NCBI GenBank assembly: GCA_021307315.1 | Contig: JAJSPD010000002.1 | Location: 1,240,001 to 1,304,000, forward strand | Source of the DNA: Bisporella sp. PMI_857 | Taxonomy: Eukaryota > Ascomycota > Leotiomycetes > Helotiales > Helotiaceae | Direction of reading: 5' to 3' | DNA: 64,000 bases | Shown here: positions 34,161 through 44,804 of the stretch, piece after piece | Position numbering within the stretch: position 1 is the stretch's first letter | Layout of the letters: each line of letters starts with the position of its first letter | The notes under the pieces: model-generated | Told to the model about the DNA's origin: nothing | Databases searched by the model: none | The model's input: only the letters and a program-made list of their open reading frames with translations | Translations under genes and position numbers: made by a program

Positions 34161-35020
34161 CCACGCATACGCACATCTCGAGGATTCTTAGCTCCCCATA
34201 ACAGCCTCCGCGATAAACCGTATCAAATAAAAGCACAGCTTTCAGCAATCGGGAAAAAAAAAGGTGTATATAAGCCCCTTGGAATTTTTCACCGCCAGAA
34301 GCTTCAGAGTAGGAAGGAAATCTCGATTGGAGAATTGATTATCGGTGAGCGGGAAGGTATGCGTTTTTCTTCTCTCCGACCCGAAGCTCTTTTTTGATTC
34401 CCATTCAGCTATCACGGCTCCTTCCTTTTCGCTAGGTGGGGAGAGCAAGAAGGTTTGTGCGGGTAAGATAGGCTCTTATGATACGTGGTTGGCGAAGAGG
34501 AAACGACGGCAAGTATTTGGTTGGCAACGAGAATCGAATTAGATATATTCTAGCCTTTTGCGGTATAGTAGGTCGGCGTGTAGGACATTGCTTCTTTGAC
34601 TGTCAACATGTTTGCAAAATATTTGGGCGGACATTTTCCTGTATACAGTTTTATATTTAGGCAATAGCTAATCGCAAGGTGAGTCGTTCTGACACTTCAA
34701 ACACTTTATCTATGGACTTCATAGAGTGTATAACCCAGGGGCTTTCCTCCTCATTCATAAAATTTTTGAGCCGAGAGATGTTAGACAAGTCAGTGATGCA
34801 TCATGTCACTGGCCCTTGGTAGCTCCCACTTTATTGTAGTATAAAACTGGTAGAGATGAAATGTATTCATATGATTATCCATGCTATATTCTTATACAAA
34901 CCCCGAGAAAGACCTTGGGGCAAGCACTCTATAAAGATGCCGATATCCAGGCGTGAAGCCAATCTCAAACACCGCATGTAAACATTCTCACTTATCAACA
35001 CCACAAAACTCTTCTGCCCG

Positions 35021-36866
35021 TTACCAGTTGCCAGAGATCCATCGGTTGAGGAAGTCAAGTGATGCCACTGGCTGGTCCATGGGAACCATGTGGCCTGCCT
35101 GGTAGATACGAGCAAAGGTCAAATTACCGGAGCCTTTACCCTCACCATACTTAGTGCCATCATTCAACTTCAAAGCCTTGGTCTCAGCCTTGTTGAACGC
35201 CTTCTGTCCGGGCCACTCCAGAGCATCGGTCCAGGCTTGATTTCCGAGCCAGTTGCAGATATAGTCAGCATCTCCAGCATAGATCAAAACTGGAATTTGC
35301 TCAAGAATGCCGGGGACGAGACGGTGGTATGGCTGCATCCAGTCGCCTTGGAAGAGGAAGTTGCGGTTGATGTCAAAATTGCAAGAGTCGTAGCTGCTGA
35401 CCTCGGCGCCGAGAGCCTCGATAACTTCTGGCTTATTCAGATAGTCGCTGATCCATCCAAGAGCAGAGTAGCAGAGGTTGTTAGAATCCTCGCATTTGCC
35501 ACGGATGTCGTAGACGTTCTGACCTGTCCTTTGGTATGGACCAATCAAGGCGTTGTTGCAGTAGATGGAAGCCGGAACGCAGGACCAGATACTCTCGCTA
35601 TCATAGCAGTTCTGGATCAGGCTCTGGCAACGTGGCAGTGCGTTGTCCATAGCTTGGCATTCACCGGAGTCGAGAACAGCCTTATATCCTCCCTCACCAC
35701 AAGCCATTGGTCTGTACTTCTCGTACTGGGTCAAGCCATCAGTGAGGCCGTTTCCGATAAGGACTGACTTAAGGTTGATGTTGCGCTTCTTGTGAGACAG
35801 AATTTCAGAGGTGAAGACTGGAATGTAGTGACCGGCGTACGACTCTCCAGCAATGTGGAAGTCCTGCGTGGCATATTCTGGGAATTGCTTAAAGAATAAG
35901 GTGAGGAGGGCATAGACATCTTTTCCGGCAGCAACTGTGTTGCTCACGGAGCTGCCACTATATGAGTAACCAACATTGACTGGTTGATCAAGGAAGATGA
36001 CGGAAGCGTTAGCATTCCATGAGTAGGGGTTGTGGACGATCTTGAGGTTCTTGTCAATAGATGCTGGGCCAAGTTCGAGGAAGAGCCCAGTGAGGGATGA
36101 GCAGCCAGGGCCACCGTTCTATAAAGCACGAGTCAGTTAATGCATGCGGGGGTGGCGGGAGACCGCCGCCGATTTCGGTAATAATGAAGCATTTCAATAA
36201 TCCAACGTGTCGCCATCCATGAAACATTGGAATAGAGAGAGAATCCGTCTCACTTACCAGCCATAGCACAACCGGGTCGTTCTTAGGATCATTTCGAGAC
36301 TCAAAGAACCCTAAAGCAAGTTAGCAATCGTTGCTACTGCTGGCCATCAAGGTATGCTTACAATAGAACAGGTGCTTGTCGTTCGCATCATCATCCAAGT
36401 AACCGCTGTATTGCTTAACCTTATCGATGCCAAGCTTCGAAGGATCAACCTTCTTGATTCTCATATTGTATGAAGCCAAGTCACCGCCAACCTCTCTCTC
36501 ATTCTCTCCTGCCGAGTTCTTGACCCAAACGTTCTGGACCTCGGCACCGCTGACAATGTGATCCCACTTGCTATCGGGCTTTCGCACATGAGGCTTTGGT
36601 GCTGAGAAGAAGGTAGCTGCGTCCATCGCCTCGGGGAACATCATGGCGACTTCATCCCAGATGGCCTTCGCATCCGCCGTCATCTCCTTCATCGACTCGG
36701 TGAGATGACTCAATGAATCCATAGACTTCGACCATGCTGCGGACACCGGCTTCGCAACATCTTCCACCGACGGCATGTGCTCGATGAAAGGGTTCTTCAG
36801 AACATGTTGCTGAGGGACAGCGGCCGAAGCTGCGCCTAACAGGACTGTTGAGGCGAGGAGCTTCAT
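35021..36866 (-). CDS. cpyA: vacuolar serine carboxypeptidase Y precursor
   Basis: Three exons (36362-36866, 36258-36310, 35021-36118) encode 551 residues, a typical CPY precursor. Residues 1-17 form a signal peptide ([17 protein letters not shown]). A propeptide of roughly 110 residues follows. The mature enzyme has [13 protein letters not shown] (oxyanion region) and the catalytic Ser near residue 279 in AGESYAGHY. The Asp is near 469 in [13 protein letters not shown] and the His near 529 in [10 protein letters not shown]. Multiple paired cysteines ([17 protein letters not shown]) fit the disulfide-rich insertion domain. CPY removes C-terminal residues from peptides in the vacuole after proteolytic activation. 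Exon 2 is only 53 nt, between introns of 51 and 139 bp. The promoter faces the SDO1 gene. Confidence 0.95.
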
Positions 36867-37621
36867 GGTTCGATGGTGTTATTATGATTTGATTACCAGA
36901 CCAAAATCGGCAATAAAGAGTGATAATTGATAGAAGTCAAGTGATCAGCTTAGATACTTGGATGTAATGATCAAGCACTGGGTGTTTGTTATGATGGTGG
37001 TGATGATGAAGAAGGAAGAGGAAGAGAGAGGATGGGAGCTTGTTTCATGCAGCAGCTCACCCGGGCGTGCGTCACTTGTGCCTGGCCAACCTCCCCGATA
37101 AGGCCAGGCTGCACCCACATCCCTGTTGACATTAGCTCACGTGGACAAGATGCCTTGGCTGGAGTGTGTGCGACGACGATAACATCAAACATGGAGGAGA
37201 AGAGGTATTAGATTGTTTAGGTGTCACTAAGTACGAGTTTGAATAGTTAGCGAATTTCCGGATCGCCTTTGATATGATGGGAACACTGAACAGCAGGTTC
37301 CTCATTGCTTCACTCAAGGTAGTGCAGTTGCCACAAACCGGCCTGATTCCGTTGCTCGGAGCGAGATGAGTCAAGAAATGAATTAGATGGAAGGTTGGAT
37401 TTGGGGATACAGAGATTCATCATCATCATCACCAAGCCTCTGTATATGTAAAACGGCCCAAGTTCTTTAGCTCTAACCCAGTACTCGACCATTATTCTGA
37501 GGTGAACTAATTGGCAAGGGTCTTCCCCACTAAGATAAAGATTTCCATTTCAAACTACCCCTCCAGCCCAAAAAACCCAGCATTACCACAAACCTTTCAA
37601 CGCCTCTTTAAATTTCTCAAA
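36867..37621. promoter_or_regulatory. divergent intergenic region of CPY and SDO1
   Basis: These 755 bp lie between diverging start codons. They contain GAT/GAA-rich and CATCATCAT tracts. Short open frames here are unrecognised. An ATG at 37511 lies upstream of, and in frame with, the SDO1 start. Confidence 0.5.
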
Positions 37622-38515
37622 ATGAGAGTCAATCAACCCTCCAACCAAATTAAACTGACAAACGTCTCGCTCGTGCGTCTCAAAAAAGCAAAAAAGCGTT
37701 TCGAGATTGCCTGCTACAAGAACAAGGTCTTAGAGTGGCGCTCCGGCATCGAGACCGACCTTGACAACGTCCTACAGATCGAAGGTGTCTTCCTGAACGT
37801 CTCGAAAGGCCAGACGGCTCCGACGGCTGATCTACAGAAGGCATTTGGCAAGGAAGCCAGCACGAGAGATATCATACTTGAGATACTTGGGAAAGGAGAG
37901 CTACAAGTGGGCGAGAAGGAGAGGGCGGCGCAGCTGGAACGAGTGCACAATGAGGTTGTGGGCATTGTGGCGAGCAGGCTGGTGGACCCGAAGACGAAGA
38001 GGGTGTATACGACGGGCATGATCGAGAAGGCGTTGGATATGCTGAGTTCGGGAGGGTCACAAGCTAAGGCGGAAGAGAAGGGCGGGGATGAGGAAGGCAA
38101 GGCGAAGCCCAAGGAACATACCTGGACGGGAGTCGTGGCTACGAAGAGTGCAAAGTCACAGGCCTTGGAGGCCATGAAGGCCCTGATTCTGCATCAACCA
38201 ATCCCGGTTATGCGGGCGAGGATGAAGTTGAGAGTTACATGCTCGTTGGCGGTGCTGAAACAGAATGCGAAGCCTCTGCCCAAGGTAGATGGTGAAGAAG
38301 GCGATGGGGAGGAGAAAAAAGCTACAGTTAAGGATAGGATTTTGAGTTATGTTGAGCAGGTGGACAGTCAGGACACTATGGGCTCGGAGTGGGAGGTCAT
38401 TGGGTTCGTGGAACCTGGTGCTTTCAAGGGCTTGAGTGACTTTATTGGAGGTGAGACGAAAGGTCAAGGACGGGTGGAGGTGCTTGATATGGCAGTCACC
38501 ACCAGCGATGACTAA
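37622..38515 (+). CDS. SDO1: ribosome maturation protein Sdo1 (SBDS family)
   Basis: This is a single exon of 297 residues. Sdo1/SBDS acts with the GTPase Efl1 to release Tif6/eIF6 from pre-60S subunits in the cytoplasm. The FYSH domain opens with NQIKLTNVSLVRLKKAKKRF and contains YKNKVLEWRSGIE and TDLDNVLQIEGVFLNVSKGQ. Domain II includes HNEVVGIVASRLVDPKTKR. A charged Lys/Glu/Gly insert (residues about 140-165) and a second acidic insert near 220-235 lengthen it relative to the roughly 250-residue animal protein, as is common in filamentous fungi. Domain III ends with ETKGQGRVEVLDMAV. The start at 37622 is chosen because family similarity begins there. The upstream in-frame ATG would add 37 residues. 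Confidence 0.93.
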   Translation: MRVNQPSNQIKLTNVSLVRLKKAKKRFEIACYKNKVLEWRSGIETDLDNVLQIEGVFLNVSKGQTAPTADLQKAFGKEASTRDIILEILGKGELQVGEKERAAQLERVHNEVVGIVASRLVDPKTKRVYTTGMIEKALDMLSSGGSQAKAEEKGGDEEGKAKPKEHTWTGVVATKSAKSQALEAMKALILHQPIPVMRARMKLRVTCSLAVLKQNAKPLPKVDGEEGDGEEKKATVKDRILSYVEQVDSQDTMGSEWEVIGFVEPGAFKGLSDFIGGETKGQGRVEVLDMAVTTSDD

Positions 38516-38804
38516 TAGATTTCTGTTGACCTGCATACCTGAGCGAGCATTAAAAGGCGTCGAGGTATAGAAATATTGAATGGCCATTTTCTTGTCACAA
38601 CCACTTGGCATGATTGTATCACGGTGCCGCTTCACACTAAAGCAAGATCTAGGTTTGATGATTTCTTATTTTTCCCCAGCTGAACCACTGTACACCTAAG
38701 GAGAGCTTCATGCCGAATGATGCAAATAAAGCCAAACGCATACCATCGTACCCATGACCAGCAACAATCCAGCCAGCCGTAAGAACCCATAAAGCGCCAG
38801 ACGT

Positions 38805-39408
38805 TTATCCTCCCTTCTTCTTGGAAACACCGACAGTACGACCTCTGCGTCCAGTCGTCTTCGAGTGCTGTCCACGCACACGGAGTCCCCAGTAGTGACG
38901 AAGACCACGGTGAGCGCGGATCTTCTTCAGGCGTTCCAAGTCATCACGAAGCTTGGAGTCGACACCGTTGGCGAGGATCTGGCTGTCTTTGCCATCGACG
39001 ATATCGCGTTGACGATTGAGGAACCAGGTTGGGATCTTGTATTGAGTTGGGTTTTGAATAATGGTAACAATTCGCTCTAGCTCTTCGGAGGTAAGTTCAC
39101 CAGCACTGGCATATGTTAGATTGTGATTCGCCTTCTAGAAATATTTCCATACCGCTTGTTGAGGTCAACATCAGCCTTCTTGCAGACTAAGTTGGAGTAA
39201 CGACGGCCGACACCCTTGATCTTCGTGAGCGCGTACATCACCTTCTGCTTTCCCTCAACATTGGTGTTGAGGAGACGCAGAATGAACTGAACTTTTGGAA
39301 AGTTAGCTTCAATTTCACAGACGCATGCCTCGAGATTGGAGATATCAAGACAAAGCCGAAGAAGGGAATAGGCATACAGTTCGATTTCTCGCCACTGACA
39401 AGCGACAT
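38805..39408 (-). CDS. RPS18: 40S ribosomal protein uS13 (S18)
   Basis: Three exons (39378-39408, 39153-39291, 38805-39105) encode 156 residues. The protein begins [20 protein letters not shown] and contains [20 protein letters not shown] and [17 protein letters not shown]. It ends [15 protein letters not shown], a full-length match to uS13. uS13 sits in the head of the small subunit and contacts tRNA and the large subunit. Exon 1 encodes only ten residues. Intron 1 (39292-39377) requires a CCAAAAG acceptor; the CAG five bases later would break the frame. Intron 2 is 47 bp. The gene is head-to-head with uL22 and converges with SDO1. Confidence 0.95.
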
Positions 39409-40232
39409 GATTGCGGTATTTCGCGATCGTTGACGTTGTCGATATTTGTCGTCTTGGAGGAGTTCGAGATGTGAGTTCAAGATTTTGCAGTTCTGGTGTG
39501 GGAGCTAAGCGACCACGTGATATTGACAAGCCCACTCAGAAATTCTGCGCCTCAGGCATGAAATCGGGTAACATGTCTAGCAGAACCTCATTATAAGTGA
39601 GACGACCAGCAATATTGACTCTTCAAACCATTGTTTATTACCTCTTGTGGGCCTTTTATCAAACGATGAAACTATCAACTCATGGCGAGTCATGATGTGA
39701 TTAGCTCCTTGAGGAGTATAACCCCAGCGATTCCATGTAATTATCCCAAGACAAAACTAAAAGCAGCTTGGTTGCTGTACGCCGTGAAGCAGTACACCAT
39801 TCCTGTTAAATATTGTACAAAACTGGCGCCGCATGCTTGCTTGTATTGTTGAAGAAAGATAGTATATGGGTGCAGCGAATAGATCACCTTGACAAAAAGC
39901 AAGAATAACAAATATCCCATCTAGAAAGCACATGCTGAAAGTATTCATGTGAGGCGATAAGCAAGCTGTCGTATTGGAGAGGACTTGATTGAAACATACA
40001 GATTGAAGCATGATCAATCAAGGATGAAGATAATGAAGCCAGATGGAGGCTGGTCTAGTTAGAGAATCTATTCAGGTCGAGATGTATTAATGGGGAGGGA
40101 AGGCTTGGCCATATCACGTGCGCCGGATTTGTCGCTTGCTTGGGGCACCCACTTTTTTCCCACCAAACTCTGACATTCGGGAAATTCAATCATTTTCATG
40201 AACAACGACAACTTCGACAACCAACAGTCAAA
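39409..40232. promoter_or_regulatory. divergent promoter region of uS13 and uL22 genes
   Basis: These 824 bp lie between the start codons of two ribosomal-protein genes transcribed in opposite directions, so shared regulation is plausible. A minus-strand open frame of 86 codons in the middle (39757-40017) is not recognisable. No individual promoter element is claimed. Confidence 0.5.
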
Positions 40233-41344
40233 ATGGTGTGTGCTGAATTTCCAATACTTTACCAGACCGATATCTCTAGGATGCTGCTGGAACCGGCTGA
40301 AATTATATCATTGCCCTACGATCGACGAAGCGCCCAAAAACTAATTGCGAAATACTATACAACTTCCTACAACACATACCAAGACAAGAACAAGACTGGA
40401 ACAAAGGTCTATGACAGTATTTGGAACGCAGGATTGGAGAATGAGTCCCTGCCAGTTTTTTTTGGCGCTACCTACCGTGGAAGATGAATTTTCGACACCC
40501 AATCCAAGCAGCATCCTAGAGCTTCAATAACAATATATCTACATCAACACTGAAGCCTCGTACTAATTTGGCAATAGGTACGCTACGCCGCGACTGAGAT
40601 TGCGCCGACGAAGAGCGCCAGAGCTCGTGGTGCTTACCTCCGTGTGAGCTTCAAGGTACGTTTTCCCCGCCACCATAGACAGACAGCATGAATGCTAACC
40701 ACGACCACAGAATACTAGGTTCGTGCACTCTCCATTTTAGATATCGGCTCTAGCTACAATCTGCTTTGCGACTTAGGATATTGCTTGAATTACACAAACT
40801 GACATCAAGGTTAACAGAGAGACTGCACAAGCAATCAACGGATGGAAGCTACAACGGGCGGTTAAGTTCCTTGAGAACGTCCAAGAGCACAAGGAGGCTG
40901 TCCCAATGAGAAGATACGCAGGAGGAACCGGTCGCGCTGCCCAAGGAAAGCAATTCGGTGTCTCCCGCGCCAGATGGCCAGTCAAGTCCGCCGAGTTTTT
41001 GCTTGGTCTCCTCAAGAACGCCGAGGCGAACGCCGATACCAAAGGTCTCGATACCGGTAATCTCATCGTGAAGCACATCCAAGTCAACCAAGCCCCCAAG
41101 CAACGCCGCCGAACATATCGTGCCCATGGTCGTGTATGTCTTTCCCCGTCTCGTTGGCCTGTGAAACCGCTGATAAGTCAAACAGATCAACCCATACATG
41201 TCCAACCCCTGCCACATCGAGCTCATCCTTACTGAAGGCGAGGAGGTCGTCCAAAAGTCCGAGTCCGTTGTAGACCGTGAGTCCGCCCGCCTGAACAGCA
41301 GACAACGAGGCCGCCGCCAGCGCCTTGCCATCACTGCTGCTTAG
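40233..41344 (+). CDS. RPL17: 60S ribosomal protein uL22 (L17)
   Basis: Five coding exons (40233-40235, 40578-40655, 40711-40718, 40818-41133, 41186-41344) join in frame to 187 residues. The first coding exon is only the ATG. The third is an eight-base microexon encoding most of NTR. The protein reads [20 protein letters not shown], then [57 protein letters not shown] and [17 protein letters not shown]. It is uL22 throughout. The protein lines the peptide exit tunnel. Intron 1 is 342 bp, long for this window, with a TACTAAT branch site. It happens to remain open in frame with the ATG for 84 codons. Confidence 0.95.
40711..40718 (+). other. eight-base coding microexon of uL22
   Basis: The bases between ACCACAG and GTTCGT are AATACTAG. 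Including them restores frame and the invariant sequence FKNTRETAQ, and omitting them shifts the frame. This is the smallest internal exon I could place in the window. Confidence 0.85.
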
Positions 41345-41937
41345 GTCTTTGCGTTTTGCTGGTTTGGGAATACTATGAATGGGGGCTTAGCATATGGGGA
41401 GCATTACGGGTTGTGATTCTCCAAGATGTATTGCGAGTGGCATTATTTTGCTGATCACTTCATAAAAATAACGATTCCAAACTACGATTTTAATGTGCTT
41501 TTGTTGGTGAAATATGTTGCGAGATATGGAGTTGAAACACCTTTTGTTCTGAACTTGAGTGTACACGAATACATATACAGCACGTCTGTTTTGGTGTCTC
41601 ATTGCTGTAGCATTCGATCTCGAAACTACTCTATCAAGCAAGTGCTTCTCCACAATTGCTATTCATGGCAATCAATCCCTATACTCTAACCGCTGAAGAT
41701 CTGGAAAGTCTTCTTCGTGACGACCACGCCGCAGATGTGAATCAGTTTCTAAATCGCCTAACCTTTCGAATCACAGATTCGACCCAAACCTCGCTATGCT
41801 CTTCAAAATGCACAAATGAACCATAAATACATATAAAGAAGCTCATAAAGGTAGATGTTCCCCACGAATACAGATGGGTCTGTACGTAGGTATCTCCAAT
41901 ATCACGCCGCTTAAAGAAAGATATCGCAGCGTCGATA
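41345..41937. other. convergent intergenic region
   Basis: These are the 3' flanks of uL22 (plus) and the F-box gene (minus). Open frames on both strands are AT-rich and unrecognised. Confidence 0.45.
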
Positions 41938-44804
41938 TTATATAGATGGCTTGCGATCCGTATGGCGAATGACGCCACTAAATCGGCCCTCACCAGCGCA
42001 TGTCACTCCATCGGCCGCACACTCTACACGTAGTGTCTGGTACTCCTCAGTCTCCGGCCAACCCACAGAGAAAAAGAACCCATTCACTAGCTGCCACTGC
42101 TCAATATCCCCCATGTGATTCACCACATCGCCTAAAGTATATTCAGTAGGACTAGGCTTCATCATAATGCTTTCAAGCTCGGTGGTTCTCTTCAAAATAG
42201 CATGACTTTGAGCGGTAGGTTGTGGAGGCGCTGGAGGAGCCTCAATCATTGACTGGTTGATATCCAGAGAAAGCATCACGTATCCGCATGAGTTAAACTC
42301 AAGCTTCTGAAGAGAAGGTATGTGAGAGGGATTGTGACTCGAAGGTTGTGCGTCAGGTTCATCGACTTCTTCGTGTCGGAAAGCTAAGGATTTATATCGA
42401 CATGGTGTCAAGGCTTCAATAACGCTCGCCCACGATCCATTCCGAGGATTGAACTTTTCATAATCGGTGAGGTCGGATGCATTCTGATTCACAGGCAGAC
42501 CTACAGGTACTGGAAATGGGCCTAATGGCACTGCTGCTCCTGCTACTCCTGCTGCTCCAGCTGCCATCATCGCCTGCGCCGCCATCGCTTGTTGTAACAT
42601 CCCAGCTGGCGCACCTACAGGTCCCGCAGCTCCAGCCTGAGCCACCATATTTGGAAAATTAATTCCTGGCTGGATCTGGACACCGTTCTGAGCGTTCTGA
42701 GCATTCTGAGCCGCATTCGGCAGGATGACGGGGTTTGGCAACACGTTCGGTGGGACAGGTGCGGTCAGAGAAACAGAGTCAAAGGCAAGCGTCTCCAAGC
42801 CAGTTCTTTTTAAGGTTGAGCAAAATGATTGCAGAATGTGAGGAGTGAACCAACAGTTCTTAAAAGACAAGTGCTTGATATATGGGAGTGATAGCACCTG
42901 CGGCGAACCTTGTCTATCGAGTAGCTCTATCGCCCTAGATACAATCGGGGCTCCAAGCACATGATGATTCCGAGCGAACAAACCTGGAGCTTGTTCTCCT
43001 CCGCACAACCACTCAAAATGCAAAGTGGTGATATTCCTTCGACGAGAGATCTGGTCCTGAAGGAGCTTGTAAACAGCAGATATTGTCTGCGAGGGAGGAA
43101 CCTTGTTATCCTGGACATAGCTTGTGGGTAGCTTCACTACCTCCCTCCAGTCAGGAATGACGGCCATATGCAGCTTTCCTAGCTGTGGCAGAGCTTCCCA
43201 AAAGTCCTCGCGATTGAGAACAGGTATAAATCGACCTGGAATTCGAGCTAGTGTGAGGGTTTCAATTTTACGGAAGGTGGTCGAATTGTCGATGATTGCA
43301 ATAACATATGACTGAATGAAGGCACGCTGAGCCCATTCTATCTCAAGCAACATCTCTCTCTGCCCGCTAGTAAGATCATTGGGTTTTAGTGAGTAAGATT
43401 CAACCTTGGTCTTCACTGGTCGGCGGTTGGGCGCCAAAGCTGCTCCCTCAAGGGCATCCTCTTCTTCGTCGGATTCTTCTAAAGGCGTAGGACTAGCATC
43501 GTCGACATTGACATGGAATGATTCGCCATGAGTAAGCCCAGCAATATGTGGGATACCTGGATTTCCGCCACCAAAACCTGGGACCACACTCTGACTTGCC
43601 GGCGGCAAGGTAGATTGACCCTGAAGTGCTTCGAGTCGTTCAGAAGAAAGCTCCGTTTCAATCATCATGGCTACTGCCGAGCTGAGTTCTTCACCTGGAA
43701 TGCCGGCGAACTGGAGCATTCTCTCATAAGAGGTATGTCGTGAGTCAGGATCAATCGAAGTAAAGGTCGAAGTGGACCTTGCCAATCGTCCTCCCCTGAA
43801 AGACAACTTGGATTGAGGTTCCGAAACAAACCTTGATTTGCCAAATACTTTGACCTTGCCAGCACGCTCCATTAGTTTTATGTTGATATCAGGGCCTGAT
43901 AGCCACCCCAAGCCTCCATCGATTGATAGACCAAGCTCATTTGCTTTGGTGATGAATCTTAATGCTTTCGACATGGACCTAGTCTCATCAGCAGTCTGCT
44001 CAAGACCCTCAAGTTGCGTATATCTGTTGTAATTCTTGAATGGCCATCGGTAGATCCCCCAGAACGACGTTATAGCTTCTTGATCGCTCTTTATCGGTGG
44101 AGTTGATAACTTGTTCTCATCGTACTCAAAGGTCATAGCAAATTTGAGAATCCTTTCCCCATATCCCTGGAAGACCCTCATGCCTTTATCTTGTAACATG
44201 ACTGCTCCTTGGGGTAGATCATTTACGGATTCGTCTCTCCTGGAAAGTGAAGGTTCCGGCGAGATACCATAAATCTCAGGTTTGAATGGCACGACAACCC
44301 ATCTAAATAGATATGGAGACACAAATCTTTCAAACTCCCTATTAACCAGTCGCATATTCTGGATGTTGGAACGAGGAAGGTAAGAGCAGATGAGGTCGAA
44401 GAGCTCGATAGGGAGCGCGCCAGGGGGCCAAATGGGCGGTTTTGCTACAAATATTGTTAGATCAAACGTTTCTTTCTACTAAAACAGCTGCCACACTATG
44501 GAGATGTAAGAAAGAGCCTCGTCCGAGAGCCTGCGGATTGTTATTTAAGTACGCACAGGCTGTTCTGGCACCACAAGCCTGTTCCGTACAAACTCCTTAA
44601 CATGCAATCTTGAGGGCTCTCTCCTGTATGCAATGACAGCATTTCTTTGGCTATCCACTGACCTCTTCTGGAATTCATTTTGGACCTCGCAACACCGCTC
44701 GTTTTCCTGCGTTTCGTTGGCGATAAAGATGTTGCTGGAGGCATGACTGCACTATTCGGTCTCTTATTTCTTCCCATTCGTTCTGGAAAGCGCTTGTTCG
44801 TCAC
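41938..44804 (-). CDS. F-box protein, large fungal type
   Basis: Two exons (44663-44804 and 41938-44444) joined by a 218-bp intron give about 882 residues. The first 47 residues are basic, with an NLS-like SPTKRRKTS. The F-box lies near residues 57-100 (ALPIELFDLICSYLPRSN, then MRLVNREFERFVSPYLFRWV). It should bind Skp1 in an SCF ubiquitin ligase. Downstream is a long region with leucine-patterned segments (SLPYIKHLSFKNCWF, KRTGLETLAFDSVSL) suggesting degenerate LRR-like substrate binding. An acidic stretch (EESDEEEDALEG) and an Ala/Met/Gly-rich low-complexity segment near residues 660-710 follow. The substrate is unknown. Exon 1 and its donor (GTCAGT) are less certain than the main exon. Confidence 0.8.

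Larger units (their letters stand above)
28779..35020. other. 6.2-kb gene desert
   Basis: No frame on either strand has a recognisable domain or plausible spliced extension, and the longest open frames are about 130 codons. The left third (29.0-30.0 kb) is packed with microsatellites and a C19 run. The middle and right parts are ordinary unique-looking sequence with scattered stops. I could not recognise reverse transcriptase, integrase or transposase fragments. Old repeat-induced mutation of a transposon cannot be excluded without an alignment. Confidence 0.5.

Noticed and set aside
35090..35767. Plus-strand frame of 225 codons inside the carboxypeptidase Y gene
   Set aside because: It is the antisense shadow of CPY exon 3, whose catalytic motifs are intact on the minus strand.
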